In this document: positions 1 through 6,128 of the stretch, in pieces
Layout of the letters: each line of letters opens with the position of its first letter
How positions within the stretch are numbered: the stretch's first letter is position 1
From: Gammaproteobacteria bacterium
GTDB taxonomy: Bacteria > Pseudomonadota > Gammaproteobacteria > UBA5335
Assembly (NCBI GenBank): GCA_011620145.1
Contig: WOZT01000056.1
Span: 8,980 to 15,977 of the forward strand
Reading direction: 5' to 3'
Length of the DNA: 6,998 nt
Position numbers and translations under genes: made by a program
Notes under the pieces: model-generated
Seen by the model: the letters and a program-made list of their open reading frames with translations, nothing else
Databases searched by the model: none
What the model was told of the DNA's origin: nothing

Positions 1-197
1 AGGACCCCGAGCTCCAGGCCATCCTGGCGCACAATCGGGATGAAGAGAAGGAGCACGCCGCCATGCTGATCGAGTGGCTGCGCCGCCGGGATGCCCGCTT
101 CGACAAGGAACTGCGCGACTACCTGTTTACCGACAAACCGCTCGCGACGCTGGAACAAGCGCACGCCGGCAAAGGCGAGGATGACGCGGCGGTCTAG
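1..197 (+). CDS. Encapsulated-ferritin-like protein (EncFtn), C-terminal fragment
   Basis: This is a partial gene cut by the left edge. It reads from base 3 in frame 3 to the TAG at 195-197, giving 64 visible residues. The visible stretch contains PELQAILAHNRDEEKEHAAM, then IEWLRRRDARFDKELRDYLF. It closely resembles my recollection of the second helix and following segment of encapsulated ferritin (EncFtn, Rhodospirillum rubrum type). In that family a Glu and a His three residues apart (E-K-E-H here) contribute to the di-iron ferroxidase centre formed at a subunit interface. EncFtn oxidises Fe(II) and normally works inside an encapsulin shell. The upstream helix, with its Glu/Trp/Tyr residues, lies outside the window. 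The tail after YLFT is short (DKPLATLEQAHAGKGEDDAAV) and lacks the usual GSL-type cargo-loading motif. No encapsulin gene follows. One could lie upstream, out of view. The family call is strong; encapsulation is not shown. Confidence 0.85.
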   Translation, partial: DPELQAILAHNRDEEKEHAAMLIEWLRRRDARFDKELRDYLFTDKPLATLEQAHAGKGEDDAAV

Positions 198-252
198 CGA
201 CATCCCGGACGAATTCAAAAAACAATCCACTATTGCACGAGGGATCTTGGAA

Positions 253-741
253 ATGGCCAATCAATTTGATTTGCGGCGCACGGTGTTGCTGATAACGGGC
301 GTGGTGTTCAGCGGCTTCGGTCTGTTGTGCCTGCTGTACCCGGACTTGTTGACCCGCCTGACAGGGATCGCTTCCCCCACGCTCACCGGTCAGATTGAAC
401 TGCAGGCGGTCTACGGCGGCCTGCAGATCGGTTTTGGCGTGCTGCTGCTGGCCTGCGCCATCCTGCCGCACTGGTCTGGCGCTGGGATCTGGGTCGTGGT
501 GGCCTTGGTGGGCGGACTGGCGCTGGGACGCGGCGCGGGGGTCGCCGCGTATGGCTGGGAGAGCATCTACACCAGCTTTTCGCTGATCTATGAATCCCTG
601 ACCAGCCTGACGGCCTTGGTCGCGGCGTTCTATAACCCGCCCCTGAAGCGGAAACCGCAGCCACTGCCTGTGGTGATGCCTCAGCCGGTTCCCGTGCCAC
701 CGGCCGCAGCCAATCCGACGCCTTATTCCCCCATGCCGTGA
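253..741 (+). CDS. Small four-helix membrane protein, DUF4345-like, with Pro-rich tail
   Basis: This encodes a 162-residue hydrophobic protein of unknown function. Four probable membrane helices lie near residues 10-29, 50-71, 76-95 and 108-127. The pattern IELQAVYGGLQIGFG (48-62) followed by GGLALGRGAG (87-96) resembles DUF4345 proteins, which typically carry an E-x-R/Q-A-x-YGG-x-x-x-G motif and an ALGR motif. The last 34 residues (129-162) are proline-rich and begin with a basic patch (LKRKPQP), so they are probably a soluble tail. I chose ATG 253 because GAGGG at 239-243 lies 9 nt upstream and because it starts just before the first helix. An in-frame ATG at 181, preceded by AAAGG at 171-175, would add 24 residues and overlap the ferritin gene by 17 bp. 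The gene is co-directional with the ferritin gene and may be co-transcribed. The family call is from recalled motifs; the biochemical role is unknown. Confidence 0.75.
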   Translation: MANQFDLRRTVLLITGVVFSGFGLLCLLYPDLLTRLTGIASPTLTGQIELQAVYGGLQIGFGVLLLACAILPHWSGAGIWVVVALVGGLALGRGAGVAAYGWESIYTSFSLIYESLTSLTALVAAFYNPPLKRKPQPLPVVMPQPVPVPPAAANPTPYSPMP

Positions 742-742
742 A

Positions 743-766
743 GCGAGCCGCGCCGATCTGGCTCGC
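743..766. terminator. Hairpin between convergent genes, possible weak bidirectional terminator
   Basis: GCGAGCC (743-749) and GGCTCGC (760-766) form a perfect 7-bp stem around a 10-nt loop. It lies directly after the stop codon at 739-741 and before the end of the convergent ppsR. The placement suits a transcription end for both genes. There is no T-run on either side, so an intrinsic terminator of standard form is not shown. Confidence 0.35.
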
Positions 767-780
767 CCACGGGAAAGCGC

Positions 781-1605
781 CTAGAAAAAGCGCCGGGGCA
801 CGCCGGTCTGATCCACGATGGTGCTGGCGATCTCCTCGATCGACTTGAAGGTGGAGTTGATCCAGGGGATCGACTCCACCTCGAACAGGCGCTGGGCTTC
901 ATGGATTTCCCAGGCGCATTGTTTCGGCGAGGAATAGGGGCTGTTGGGGCGGCGTTCGGATCGAATCTGCACCAGCCGTTCCGGATCGATGCTCAGGCCG
1001 TAGAGTTTCTTGCGATGAGGTGCCAGCCGATCTGGCAGCACCATCGCATGCAGGTCATCTTCGATCAACGGATAATTCGCGGCGCGCAGGCCGAACTGCA
1101 GTGCCAGATAAAGACAGGTCGGGGTCTTGCCACAGCGGGAAACGCCGACCAGGATGATCTCGGCTTGGCGGTAATTGTGGGGCGCGTTGCCGTCATCGTT
1201 TTCGAGGGCGAAATGCATGGCCTCGATGCGGGCCTGATAGGCGCGCTGGTTGGCGATGCCATGAGCGCGCCCCGCGCTGTGGGTGGACTCCAGGCCCAGC
1301 TCCATTTCGAGCGGATCGATAAAGGTCCCGAACAAATCCAGCAGGTAGCCCTGGCTCTGTTGCAGCATGGTGATGACCCGATCATCGACCAGGGTGCAGA
1401 ACAGCAAGGGGCGCACGCCATCATCGCGCGCCGCCCGGTCGATCATCTCCACCGTGCGCCGCGCCTTTTCCTCGCTCTGGATAAAAGGCACACTGATCTG
1501 GCGGAACTCCACCCCATCGAACTGGGTGAGCAAGCTTCCGCCCAGCGTTTCGGCGGTAATCCCGGTGCGGTCGGAGAGATAGAAAACGGTACGTTTACTG
1601 GCCAT
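781..1605 (-). CDS. ppsR: PEP synthase regulatory protein (kinase/pyrophosphorylase)
   Basis: This encodes a 274-residue cytoplasmic protein of the PSRP/DUF299 family, about the same length as E. coli PpsR. The family inactivates PEP synthase by ADP-dependent phosphorylation of a threonine near the catalytic histidine and reactivates it by phosphate-dependent dephosphorylation that releases pyrophosphate. Visible signatures are SDRTGITAETLG (11-22), the P-loop-like GVSRCGKTPT (154-163), FGLRAANYPLIEDD (171-184), and a C-terminal IPWINST segment (246-252). The start is ATG at 1605-1603, with an AGG at 1617-1615 about 9 nt upstream. It is transcribed divergently from ppsA, its target, across 147 bp. 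The target threonine is present in PpsA at residue 430. Nothing looks degraded. Alternative assignment to the paralog acting on pyruvate,phosphate dikinase is unlikely given the ppsA neighbour. Confidence 0.96.
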   Translation of the reverse strand: MASKRTVFYLSDRTGITAETLGGSLLTQFDGVEFRQISVPFIQSEEKARRTVEMIDRAARDDGVRPLLFCTLVDDRVITMLQQSQGYLLDLFGTFIDPLEMELGLESTHSAGRAHGIANQRAYQARIEAMHFALENDDGNAPHNYRQAEIILVGVSRCGKTPTCLYLALQFGLRAANYPLIEDDLHAMVLPDRLAPHRKKLYGLSIDPERLVQIRSERRPNSPYSSPKQCAWEIHEAQRLFEVESIPWINSTFKSIEEIASTIVDQTGVPRRFF

Positions 1606-1711
1606 CTATGGTAACCTGCGCCCGCTAAAAAACCGCGCCACAATAGTGTCTTCCGCCCTCGACAAGGCGGCCACTGAATGGAACCTTCCCGGCAGGTTAG
1701 GCGACTTCGGC

Positions 1712-1721
1712 AATCGCTTCA
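1712..1721 (+). promoter_or_regulatory. Possible Cra/FruR-like operator upstream of ppsA
   Basis: AATCGCTTCA at 1712-1721 matches the core AAWCGNTTCA of the Cra (FruR) operator consensus, but the outer TG on the left is GC here. Cra is known to activate ppsA in enteric bacteria. The site lies 31 bp before the ATG at 1753, and 67 bp if the TTG at 1789 is the start. The rest of the 1606-1752 divergent region shows a small AACCT/AGGTT hairpin (1682-1698) but no convincing -35/-10 pair on either strand. A chance match is quite possible, and a Cra protein in this organism is not shown. Confidence 0.25.
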
Positions 1722-1752
1722 ACCATGACCGGAACGGGCACGCCGGCACCCC

Positions 1753-4170
1753 ATGCACGGCATCCTCTCAACCTCTGGGGGTTTGGTCTTGGAAAGCTAT
1801 GTCATCTGGTTTGATGGCCTTGGGATGGGCGATGTAGACCGCGTGGGCGGCAAGAATGCCTCCCTCGGTGAAATGATCAGCAACTTGCGCTCCGCAGGCG
1901 TGCATGTGCCGGATGGCTTCGCCACCACGGCGCAGGCCTATCGGGATTTCCTGCGCGAAACCGGATTGCAGGAGCGCATTGATTCCACCTTGGCCGCGCT
2001 CGATGTGGATGACGTGAATACCCTGGCCAAGACCGGCGCTGAAATTCGCCGCTGGATCCTGGAGGCGCCCCTGCCTGCGCGCCTCAATGACGAGATCGCG
2101 ACCGCTTATCGCCAGATGATGGCGCAGGCCGGCGGCGAGATTTCCGTCGCCGTACGCTCTTCGGCCACCGCCGAGGACTTGCCGGATGCCTCCTTCGCCG
2201 GACAGCAGGAAACCTTCCTGAATGTGGAAGGCCTGGAAGCGGTCCTGCACGCGATCCGGGAAGTGTTCGCGTCTCTCTACAACGACCGCGCCATTTCCTA
2301 CCGCGTCCACAAGGGCTTTGACCACAGCCTGGTCGCGCTGTCCGCCGGCATCCAGCGCATGGTGCGCAGCGACATCGGCGCATCCGGCGTCATGTTCACC
2401 CTGGACACCGAGTCCGGCTTCAATGGCGTGGTGTTCATCACCGCCTCCTACGGCCTGGGCGAGATGGTGGTCCAGGGGGCGGTCAATCCCGACGAATTCT
2501 ATGTCCACAAGGTCACCCTGGAGGCCGGACGTCCCGCCGTGCTGCGGCGCGTGCTGGGCACCAAGCTGATCCAGATGATCTATGCCGACCCCGCCCAGGG
2601 TGGCAAGCGCGTCGAGACCGTGCCGGTCCCGGAAGCCGATCGCCAGCGCTTTTGCTTGACCGACCTGGAAATCGAGGAATTGGGGCGTCAGGCCCTGATC
2701 ATCGAAAAGCACTACGGTCGGCCCATGGACATCGAATGGGGCAAGGACGGCCGCGACGGCAAGATCTACATCCTTCAGGCCCGTCCGGAAACCGTCAAGA
2801 GCAATGTCACGCATCGGACCCTGGAACGCTACCTGCTCAAGGAAAAGCCCGGCACCCCGTTGGCGCAGGGACGCGCCATCGGCCAGAAGATCGGCGCCGG
2901 CCCGGTGCGCATCATCAATGACATTTCCCAGATGGACCGCGTCCAGCCCGGCGATGTATTGGTGACCGACATGACCGACCCGGACTGGGAACCGATCATG
3001 AAACGGGCCGCCGCCATCGTCACCAATCGCGGCGGACGCACCTGCCATGCCGCCATCATCGCCCGGGAACTGGGCATCCCCGCCGTGGTGGGATGCGGCA
3101 ATGCCACGGCGACGATCAAGGACGGCGAGCCGGTCACGGTCTCCTGCGCGGAAGGCGATACCGGCATGGTCTATCCCGGTCAGCTGGCGTTCGAATTGCG
3201 CACCGCCGAACTCGACGCCATGCCCGAGATTCCGGTCAAGATCATGATGAACGTCGGCAACCCCGACCGCGCCTTTGATTTTGCCATGCTGCCGCATAAC
3301 GGCATCGGACTGGCGCGGCTTGAATTCATCATCAATCGCATGATCGGCGTGCATCCCAAGGCCCTGCTCCATTTCGACGAACAGGCACCCGAACTGCAGG
3401 CCCAGATCCGCAAGCAGATGGCCGGCTATTCCGACCCGGTGGAGTTCTATGTCGCCCGTCTCACGGAAGGCATCGCCACATTGGCCGCGGCATTCTGGCC
3501 GCATCCGGTGATCGTACGAACCTCGGACTTCAAGTCCAATGAGTACGCCAACCTGATTGGCGGCGCGCAGTACGAGCCCCATGAGGAAAATCCCATGCTG
3601 GGTTTCCGTGGCGCCTCGCGTTACGTGTCGGAAGACTTCAAGCCCTGTTTTGAACTGGAATGCCAGGCGCTGAAGCGGGTTCGCAATGACATGGGGCTCA
3701 CCAACGTGCAGGTGATGATTCCCTTCGTGCGCACCCCCGAGGGCGCCCGCAAGGTCACCGTTCTGTTGGCCGAGAATGGGCTCAAGCGTGGGGAGAACGA
3801 CCTCAAGCTCATCATGATGTGCGAACTGCCCTCCAACGCCCTGTTGGCCGATGAGTTCCTGCAGTATTTCGACGGCTTCTCCATTGGCTCCAACGACCTG
3901 ACCCAGTTGACGCTGGGGCTGGATCGGGACTCCGCCGTGGTGGCGGGCATGTTCGATGAGCGCAATCCGGCCGTCAAAAAACTGCTGGCCATGGCCATCG
4001 CCGCCTGCCGGGCCCAGAACAAGTATGTCGGCATCTGCGGCCAGGGGCCATCCGATCATCCCGATCTCGCCAAATGGCTGGTGGAACAGGGCATCCAGAG
4101 CATGTCCCTCAATCCCGACACGGTCATCCCCACCTGGCTTTACCTCGCCGAGAAGAAAGTCGCGCCGTGA
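1753..4170 (+). CDS. ppsA: Phosphoenolpyruvate synthase
   Basis: This 805-residue enzyme converts pyruvate, ATP and water to PEP, AMP and phosphate, the entry step of gluconeogenesis from three-carbon acids. Similarity to E. coli PpsA (792 aa) is evident along the whole length. The ATP/pyruvate-binding N-terminal domain includes [20 protein letters not shown] (134-153) and ends near QARPETV (342-348). The swivelling phosphohistidine domain has GGRTCHA with catalytic His432 and the PpsR target Thr430. The C-terminal TIM barrel includes [13 protein letters not shown] (from 707) and GICGQGPSD with catalytic Cys762. The start is uncertain. ATG 1753 has only a weak ribosome site and gives an N-terminus longer than in E. 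coli. TTG 1789, with GGGGG at 1776-1780 eight bases upstream, would give (M)ESYVIWF, closer to the usual family start. It is divergent from ppsR. Confidence 0.98.
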   Translation: MHGILSTSGGLVLESYVIWFDGLGMGDVDRVGGKNASLGEMISNLRSAGVHVPDGFATTAQAYRDFLRETGLQERIDSTLAALDVDDVNTLAKTGAEIRRWILEAPLPARLNDEIATAYRQMMAQAGGEISVAVRSSATAEDLPDASFAGQQETFLNVEGLEAVLHAIREVFASLYNDRAISYRVHKGFDHSLVALSAGIQRMVRSDIGASGVMFTLDTESGFNGVVFITASYGLGEMVVQGAVNPDEFYVHKVTLEAGRPAVLRRVLGTKLIQMIYADPAQGGKRVETVPVPEADRQRFCLTDLEIEELGRQALIIEKHYGRPMDIEWGKDGRDGKIYILQARPETVKSNVTHRTLERYLLKEKPGTPLAQGRAIGQKIGAGPVRIINDISQMDRVQPGDVLVTDMTDPDWEPIMKRAAAIVTNRGGRTCHAAIIARELGIPAVVGCGNATATIKDGEPVTVSCAEGDTGMVYPGQLAFELRTAELDAMPEIPVKIMMNVGNPDRAFDFAMLPHNGIGLARLEFIINRMIGVHPKALLHFDEQAPELQAQIRKQMAGYSDPVEFYVARLTEGIATLAAAFWPHPVIVRTSDFKSNEYANLIGGAQYEPHEENPMLGFRGASRYVSEDFKPCFELECQALKRVRNDMGLTNVQVMIPFVRTPEGARKVTVLLAENGLKRGENDLKLIMMCELPSNALLADEFLQYFDGFSIGSNDLTQLTLGLDRDSAVVAGMFDERNPAVKKLLAMAIAACRAQNKYVGICGQGPSDHPDLAKWLVEQGIQSMSLNPDTVIPTWLYLAEKKVAP

Positions 4171-4193
4171 AAATATCGGCTCGCTGCCACATT

Positions 4194-4215
4194 GGGTAGG
4201 GCATATGCCCTACCC
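4194..4215. repeat. 22-bp perfect palindrome between ppsA and the transporter gene
   Basis: The half GGGTAGGGCAT is followed exactly by its reverse complement, giving 22 bases with perfect two-fold symmetry. In RNA it can form a 9-bp GC-rich stem with an AUAU loop, extended by three outer pairs including one G-U (4191-4218). It sits 23 nt after the ppsA stop and 15 nt before the next ATG. No T-run follows, so it is not a standard intrinsic terminator. It could be a REP-like intergenic repeat, a 3'-end-stabilising hairpin for ppsA mRNA, or a dimeric protein binding site. ATCGG at 4175-4179 could alternatively pair with CCGAT at 4214-4218. Confidence 0.75.
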
Positions 4216-4230
4216 GATTCCTGACCCGCC

Positions 4231-5112
4231 ATGATCAACCGCATTCATCCCGCCGCCCTGCTGATCCTGGGGTCGAGCTTCCTTTTTGCCAGCATGGGCG
4301 CGCTGATCAAGATGGTTTCGCCGGATCTCGGCAACCCCATGGTGGTGTTTTTCCGCAACGCCTTCGGTCTGCTCGCGCTTACACCCTGGGTATGGCGGCT
4401 ACGCACCGAGGGTTTGCGCAGTGATCACCTGGGCCTGCACCTGATTCGCGACGGCACCGGCCTGGCCGCCATGGTCTGCTTTTTCTACGCCATTCCCCGC
4501 CTTGATCTGGCCAATGCCATGCTCCTCAACTACAGCGCCCCGTTGTTCATCCCTTTCATCGCCTGGATCTGGCTGAAGGAGCGTATCGCGCCGACTGTGG
4601 CCCTGGCGGTGCCCGTAGGCTTCATGGGCCTCTTGATGATCCTGAAACCCACGGTGGCCATGACCCCGCCCGCCCTGATTGGCCTGTTGTCGGGATTCCT
4701 TGCCGCCATCGCCATGGTGGGCATTCGCCGCATGGCGGGGGTCGAGCCGCCCTTGCGCACGGTGTTTTACTTTTCCCTCTTCAGCACGCTGGTCTCCGGC
4801 CTGGCCCTGCCGTGGGGCTGGCAAACGCCAAGGGGTTGGCACTGGCTCGCCTTGCTCGGGATCGGCGGGCTGGCCGCAGCGGCGCAAATGCTGCTCACCA
4901 TGGCCTATAACCGGGCACCAGCCGCCCAAACCGGGGTGTATACCTATCTCGCAGTGGCCTTCGGTGGGATTTATGGCTGGGCGCTGTGGGGCGAACGCCC
5001 CGATGCCTGGAGCCTGTTGGGGATGGGGTTGGTCATCGCAGCTGCCGCATGGACCAGCCGCCTGCCCTACCCCATCAGCGCCCCGCCCCAGCGGGAGCTT
5101 GCGCGGCATTGA
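4231..5112 (+). CDS. EamA/DMT-superfamily transporter
   Basis: This encodes a 293-residue inner-membrane protein with about ten predicted helices arranged as two EamA repeats (roughly residues 9-139 and 150-275), the standard drug/metabolite transporter plan. Supporting segments are a first helix [20 protein letters not shown] (10-29), the conserved end of the first repeat around [20 protein letters not shown] (99-118), and the second-repeat equivalent [19 protein letters not shown] (239-257). Members export or import small metabolites such as amino acids or nucleotide derivatives. The substrate cannot be deduced from sequence. There is no clear ribosome site before ATG 4231, but any later Met would cut into the first helix. 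It lies 60 nt after ppsA, separated by the palindrome. Its last 38 bp overlap the 3' end of the convergent orn gene. Confidence 0.92.
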   Translation: MINRIHPAALLILGSSFLFASMGALIKMVSPDLGNPMVVFFRNAFGLLALTPWVWRLRTEGLRSDHLGLHLIRDGTGLAAMVCFFYAIPRLDLANAMLLNYSAPLFIPFIAWIWLKERIAPTVALAVPVGFMGLLMILKPTVAMTPPALIGLLSGFLAAIAMVGIRRMAGVEPPLRTVFYFSLFSTLVSGLALPWGWQTPRGWHWLALLGIGGLAAAAQMLLTMAYNRAPAAQTGVYTYLAVAFGGIYGWALWGERPDAWSLLGMGLVIAAAAWTSRLPYPISAPPQRELARH

Positions 5113-5650
5113 CGAAGAGGTGCTGACGGTAGAAGGCGAGTTCCGCGACCGACTCGCGAATATCGTCCAGTGCGAGATGGGCGCCAGATTTCTTGATGCC
5201 GCGGCTGATGTCGGGAAGCCAGCGGCGGGCCAATTCCTTGATCGTGCTGACATCGATATGCCGGTAGTGGAAATAGGCCTCCAGGGTGGGCATGAGCCGG
5301 TGCAGGAAACGCCGGTCCTGGCAAATGCTGTTGCCGCACATGGGGGAAGCCCCTGCGGGCACCCAACGGCGCAGGAATTCCAGCGTGCGGCGTTCCGCTT
5401 CGAGCGGATCGATGCGGCTGGCCCGCACCCGCTCCAGCAGTCCCGAGCCCAGATGCTGGCGTTTGTTCCAGTCATCCATGCGATCGAGCACGGTTTCGGG
5501 CTGATGGATGGCGACGACCGGCCCCTCGGCCAGCACCCGCAGGTCCTTGTCGGTGATGAGGGTGGCAATTTCGATGATTTGGTCCCGAGCGGTATCCAGA
5601 CCCGTCATCTCAAGATCGATCCAGATCAGATGGTCAGCGCTGACCGTCAT
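5075..5650 (-). CDS. orn: Oligoribonuclease (DEDDh 3'-5' exonuclease)
   Basis: This 191-residue cytoplasmic enzyme degrades RNA fragments of two to a few nucleotides, including pGpG from cyclic-di-GMP turnover. It is essential in many gammaproteobacteria. The DEDDh residues are all visible: Asp12 and Glu14 in [12 protein letters not shown], Asp112 in [11 protein letters not shown], and His158 with Asp163 in [12 protein letters not shown]. Other family blocks such as MDDWN (58-62), WVPAG (96-100) and [12 protein letters not shown] (133-144) also match E. coli Orn (181 aa). The start at 5650-5648 has a good ribosome site, AAGGAAA at 5661-5655. The C-terminus carries about ten extra residues ([10 protein letters not shown]) compared with E. 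coli. That extension lies in the region overlapping the transporter 3' end. It is divergent from the pterin dehydratase gene; rsgA lies just beyond. Confidence 0.98.
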   Translation of the reverse strand: MTVSADHLIWIDLEMTGLDTARDQIIEIATLITDKDLRVLAEGPVVAIHQPETVLDRMDDWNKRQHLGSGLLERVRASRIDPLEAERRTLEFLRRWVPAGASPMCGNSICQDRRFLHRLMPTLEAYFHYRHIDVSTIKELARRWLPDISRGIKKSGAHLALDDIRESVAELAFYRQHLFVNAAQAPAGAGR

Positions 5651-5669
5651 GAGATTTCCTTGTAATTAT

Positions 5670-5686
5670 GAATGCTCGTCGCATTC
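5670..5686. promoter_or_regulatory. Short dyad in the orn/dehydratase divergent gap
   Basis: GAATGC (5670-5675) and GCATTC (5681-5686) form a perfect 6-bp inverted repeat around TCGTC. It lies 19 nt upstream of the orn start codon, within the 121-bp gap (5651-5771) that must hold promoters for both directions. It could be an operator or a leader hairpin for orn. On the orn strand, TAGAAT overlaps the dyad and CATAAT follows it; both resemble -10 boxes, but no well-spaced -35 is evident. Chance occurrence is possible. Confidence 0.25.
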
Positions 5687-5771
5687 TATCAGGCAGGGCA
5701 AGGGTGTATGCCGTCGTAACGATCAAATGGGTTAGGATGGCCCCCTCAATGCTGCGCGAGGAACCCTGTTC

Positions 5772-6128
5772 ATGAATGACGCGACGCCGGTCCTGGCACA
5801 GAAACGCTGTCGCCCCTGCGAAGGCAACCTGCCACCGCTTGCGCCCGAGCGGGTGCTGACCCTGTTGCCCAGGCTCCATCCCGACTGGCATTTGCGTGAA
5901 GACGGCCGTGGGATCGAGCGCATGTTGCGCTTTCGCAACTACTATCAGACCGGTGCCTTCGTCAATGCGGTGATGTGGATTGCCCATCAGGAAGACCATC
6001 ATCCCGACATCCTGTTCGGCTACAACGAGGCCCGCGTCAGCTATACCACCCACGCGATCGACGGCCTGTCGGAAAATGATTTCATCTGTGCCGCCAAGGT
6101 GGATGCCCTGTTCCCTGCCGATGAGTGA
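5772..6128 (+). CDS. phhB: Pterin-4a-carbinolamine dehydratase (PCD/PhhB family)
   Basis: This 118-residue cytoplasmic protein belongs to the 4a-hydroxytetrahydrobiopterin dehydratase family. The family dehydrates the 4a-hydroxy-pterin made by aromatic amino acid hydroxylases so that the cofactor can be recycled. The active-site motif is clear: EDHHPD (74-79) with His76 and His77, followed by a tyrosine (84), then His94 in YTTHAIDGLS and a downstream aspartate. The N-terminal KRCRPCEGNLPPL (11-23) with a CxxC pair is also usual for bacterial members. The start ATG 5772 has GAGGAA at 5758-5763, 8 nt upstream. No phenylalanine hydroxylase gene is in view, so the role may be cofactor recycling for a distant enzyme or a hydroxylase-independent one. 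The stop overlaps the rsgA start (ATGAGTGA), which implies one transcript. The symbol reflects family, not proven pathway. Confidence 0.93.
   Translation: MNDATPVLAQKRCRPCEGNLPPLAPERVLTLLPRLHPDWHLREDGRGIERMLRFRNYYQTGAFVNAVMWIAHQEDHHPDILFGYNEARVSYTTHAIDGLSENDFICAAKVDALFPADE

Noticed and set aside
91..252. Upstream extension of the DUF4345-like frame starting at ATG 91 inside the ferritin gene
   Set aside because: The extra residues are an Arg/Thr-rich frame-shifted reading of the ferritin coding sequence. Starts at 253, or less likely 181, are better supported.
901..1614. 237-codon plus-strand open frame opposite ppsR
   Set aside because: It is antisense to a complete ppsR and shows no recognisable motif.
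1607..1640. A-run/T-run (AAAAAA at 1627-1632) between ppsR and ppsA as a terminator
   Set aside because: The flanking GC-rich segments are not complementary, and a terminator between divergent starts would make little sense.
1768..4059. 763-codon open frame on the minus strand opposite ppsA
   Set aside because: It is entirely antisense to a highly conserved ppsA, has low-complexity His/Gly/Asp/Gln-rich composition, and matches no family. Long antisense frames are expected opposite GC-rich genes.
5082..5095. CCCGC/GCGGG hairpin at the orn/transporter junction as a terminator
   Set aside because: The stem is only 5 bp, lies inside both coding regions, and no T-run follows on either strand.
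4399..5568. 389-codon minus-strand open frame spanning the transporter and part of orn
   Set aside because: It covers the transporter in antisense and orn in the wrong frame. The real proteins have clear family motifs and this translation does not.
4679..5665. 328-codon plus-strand open frame over the transporter 3' half and antisense to orn
   Set aside because: It is a shifted frame of the transporter joined to the antisense of orn, with no domain or ribosome site.
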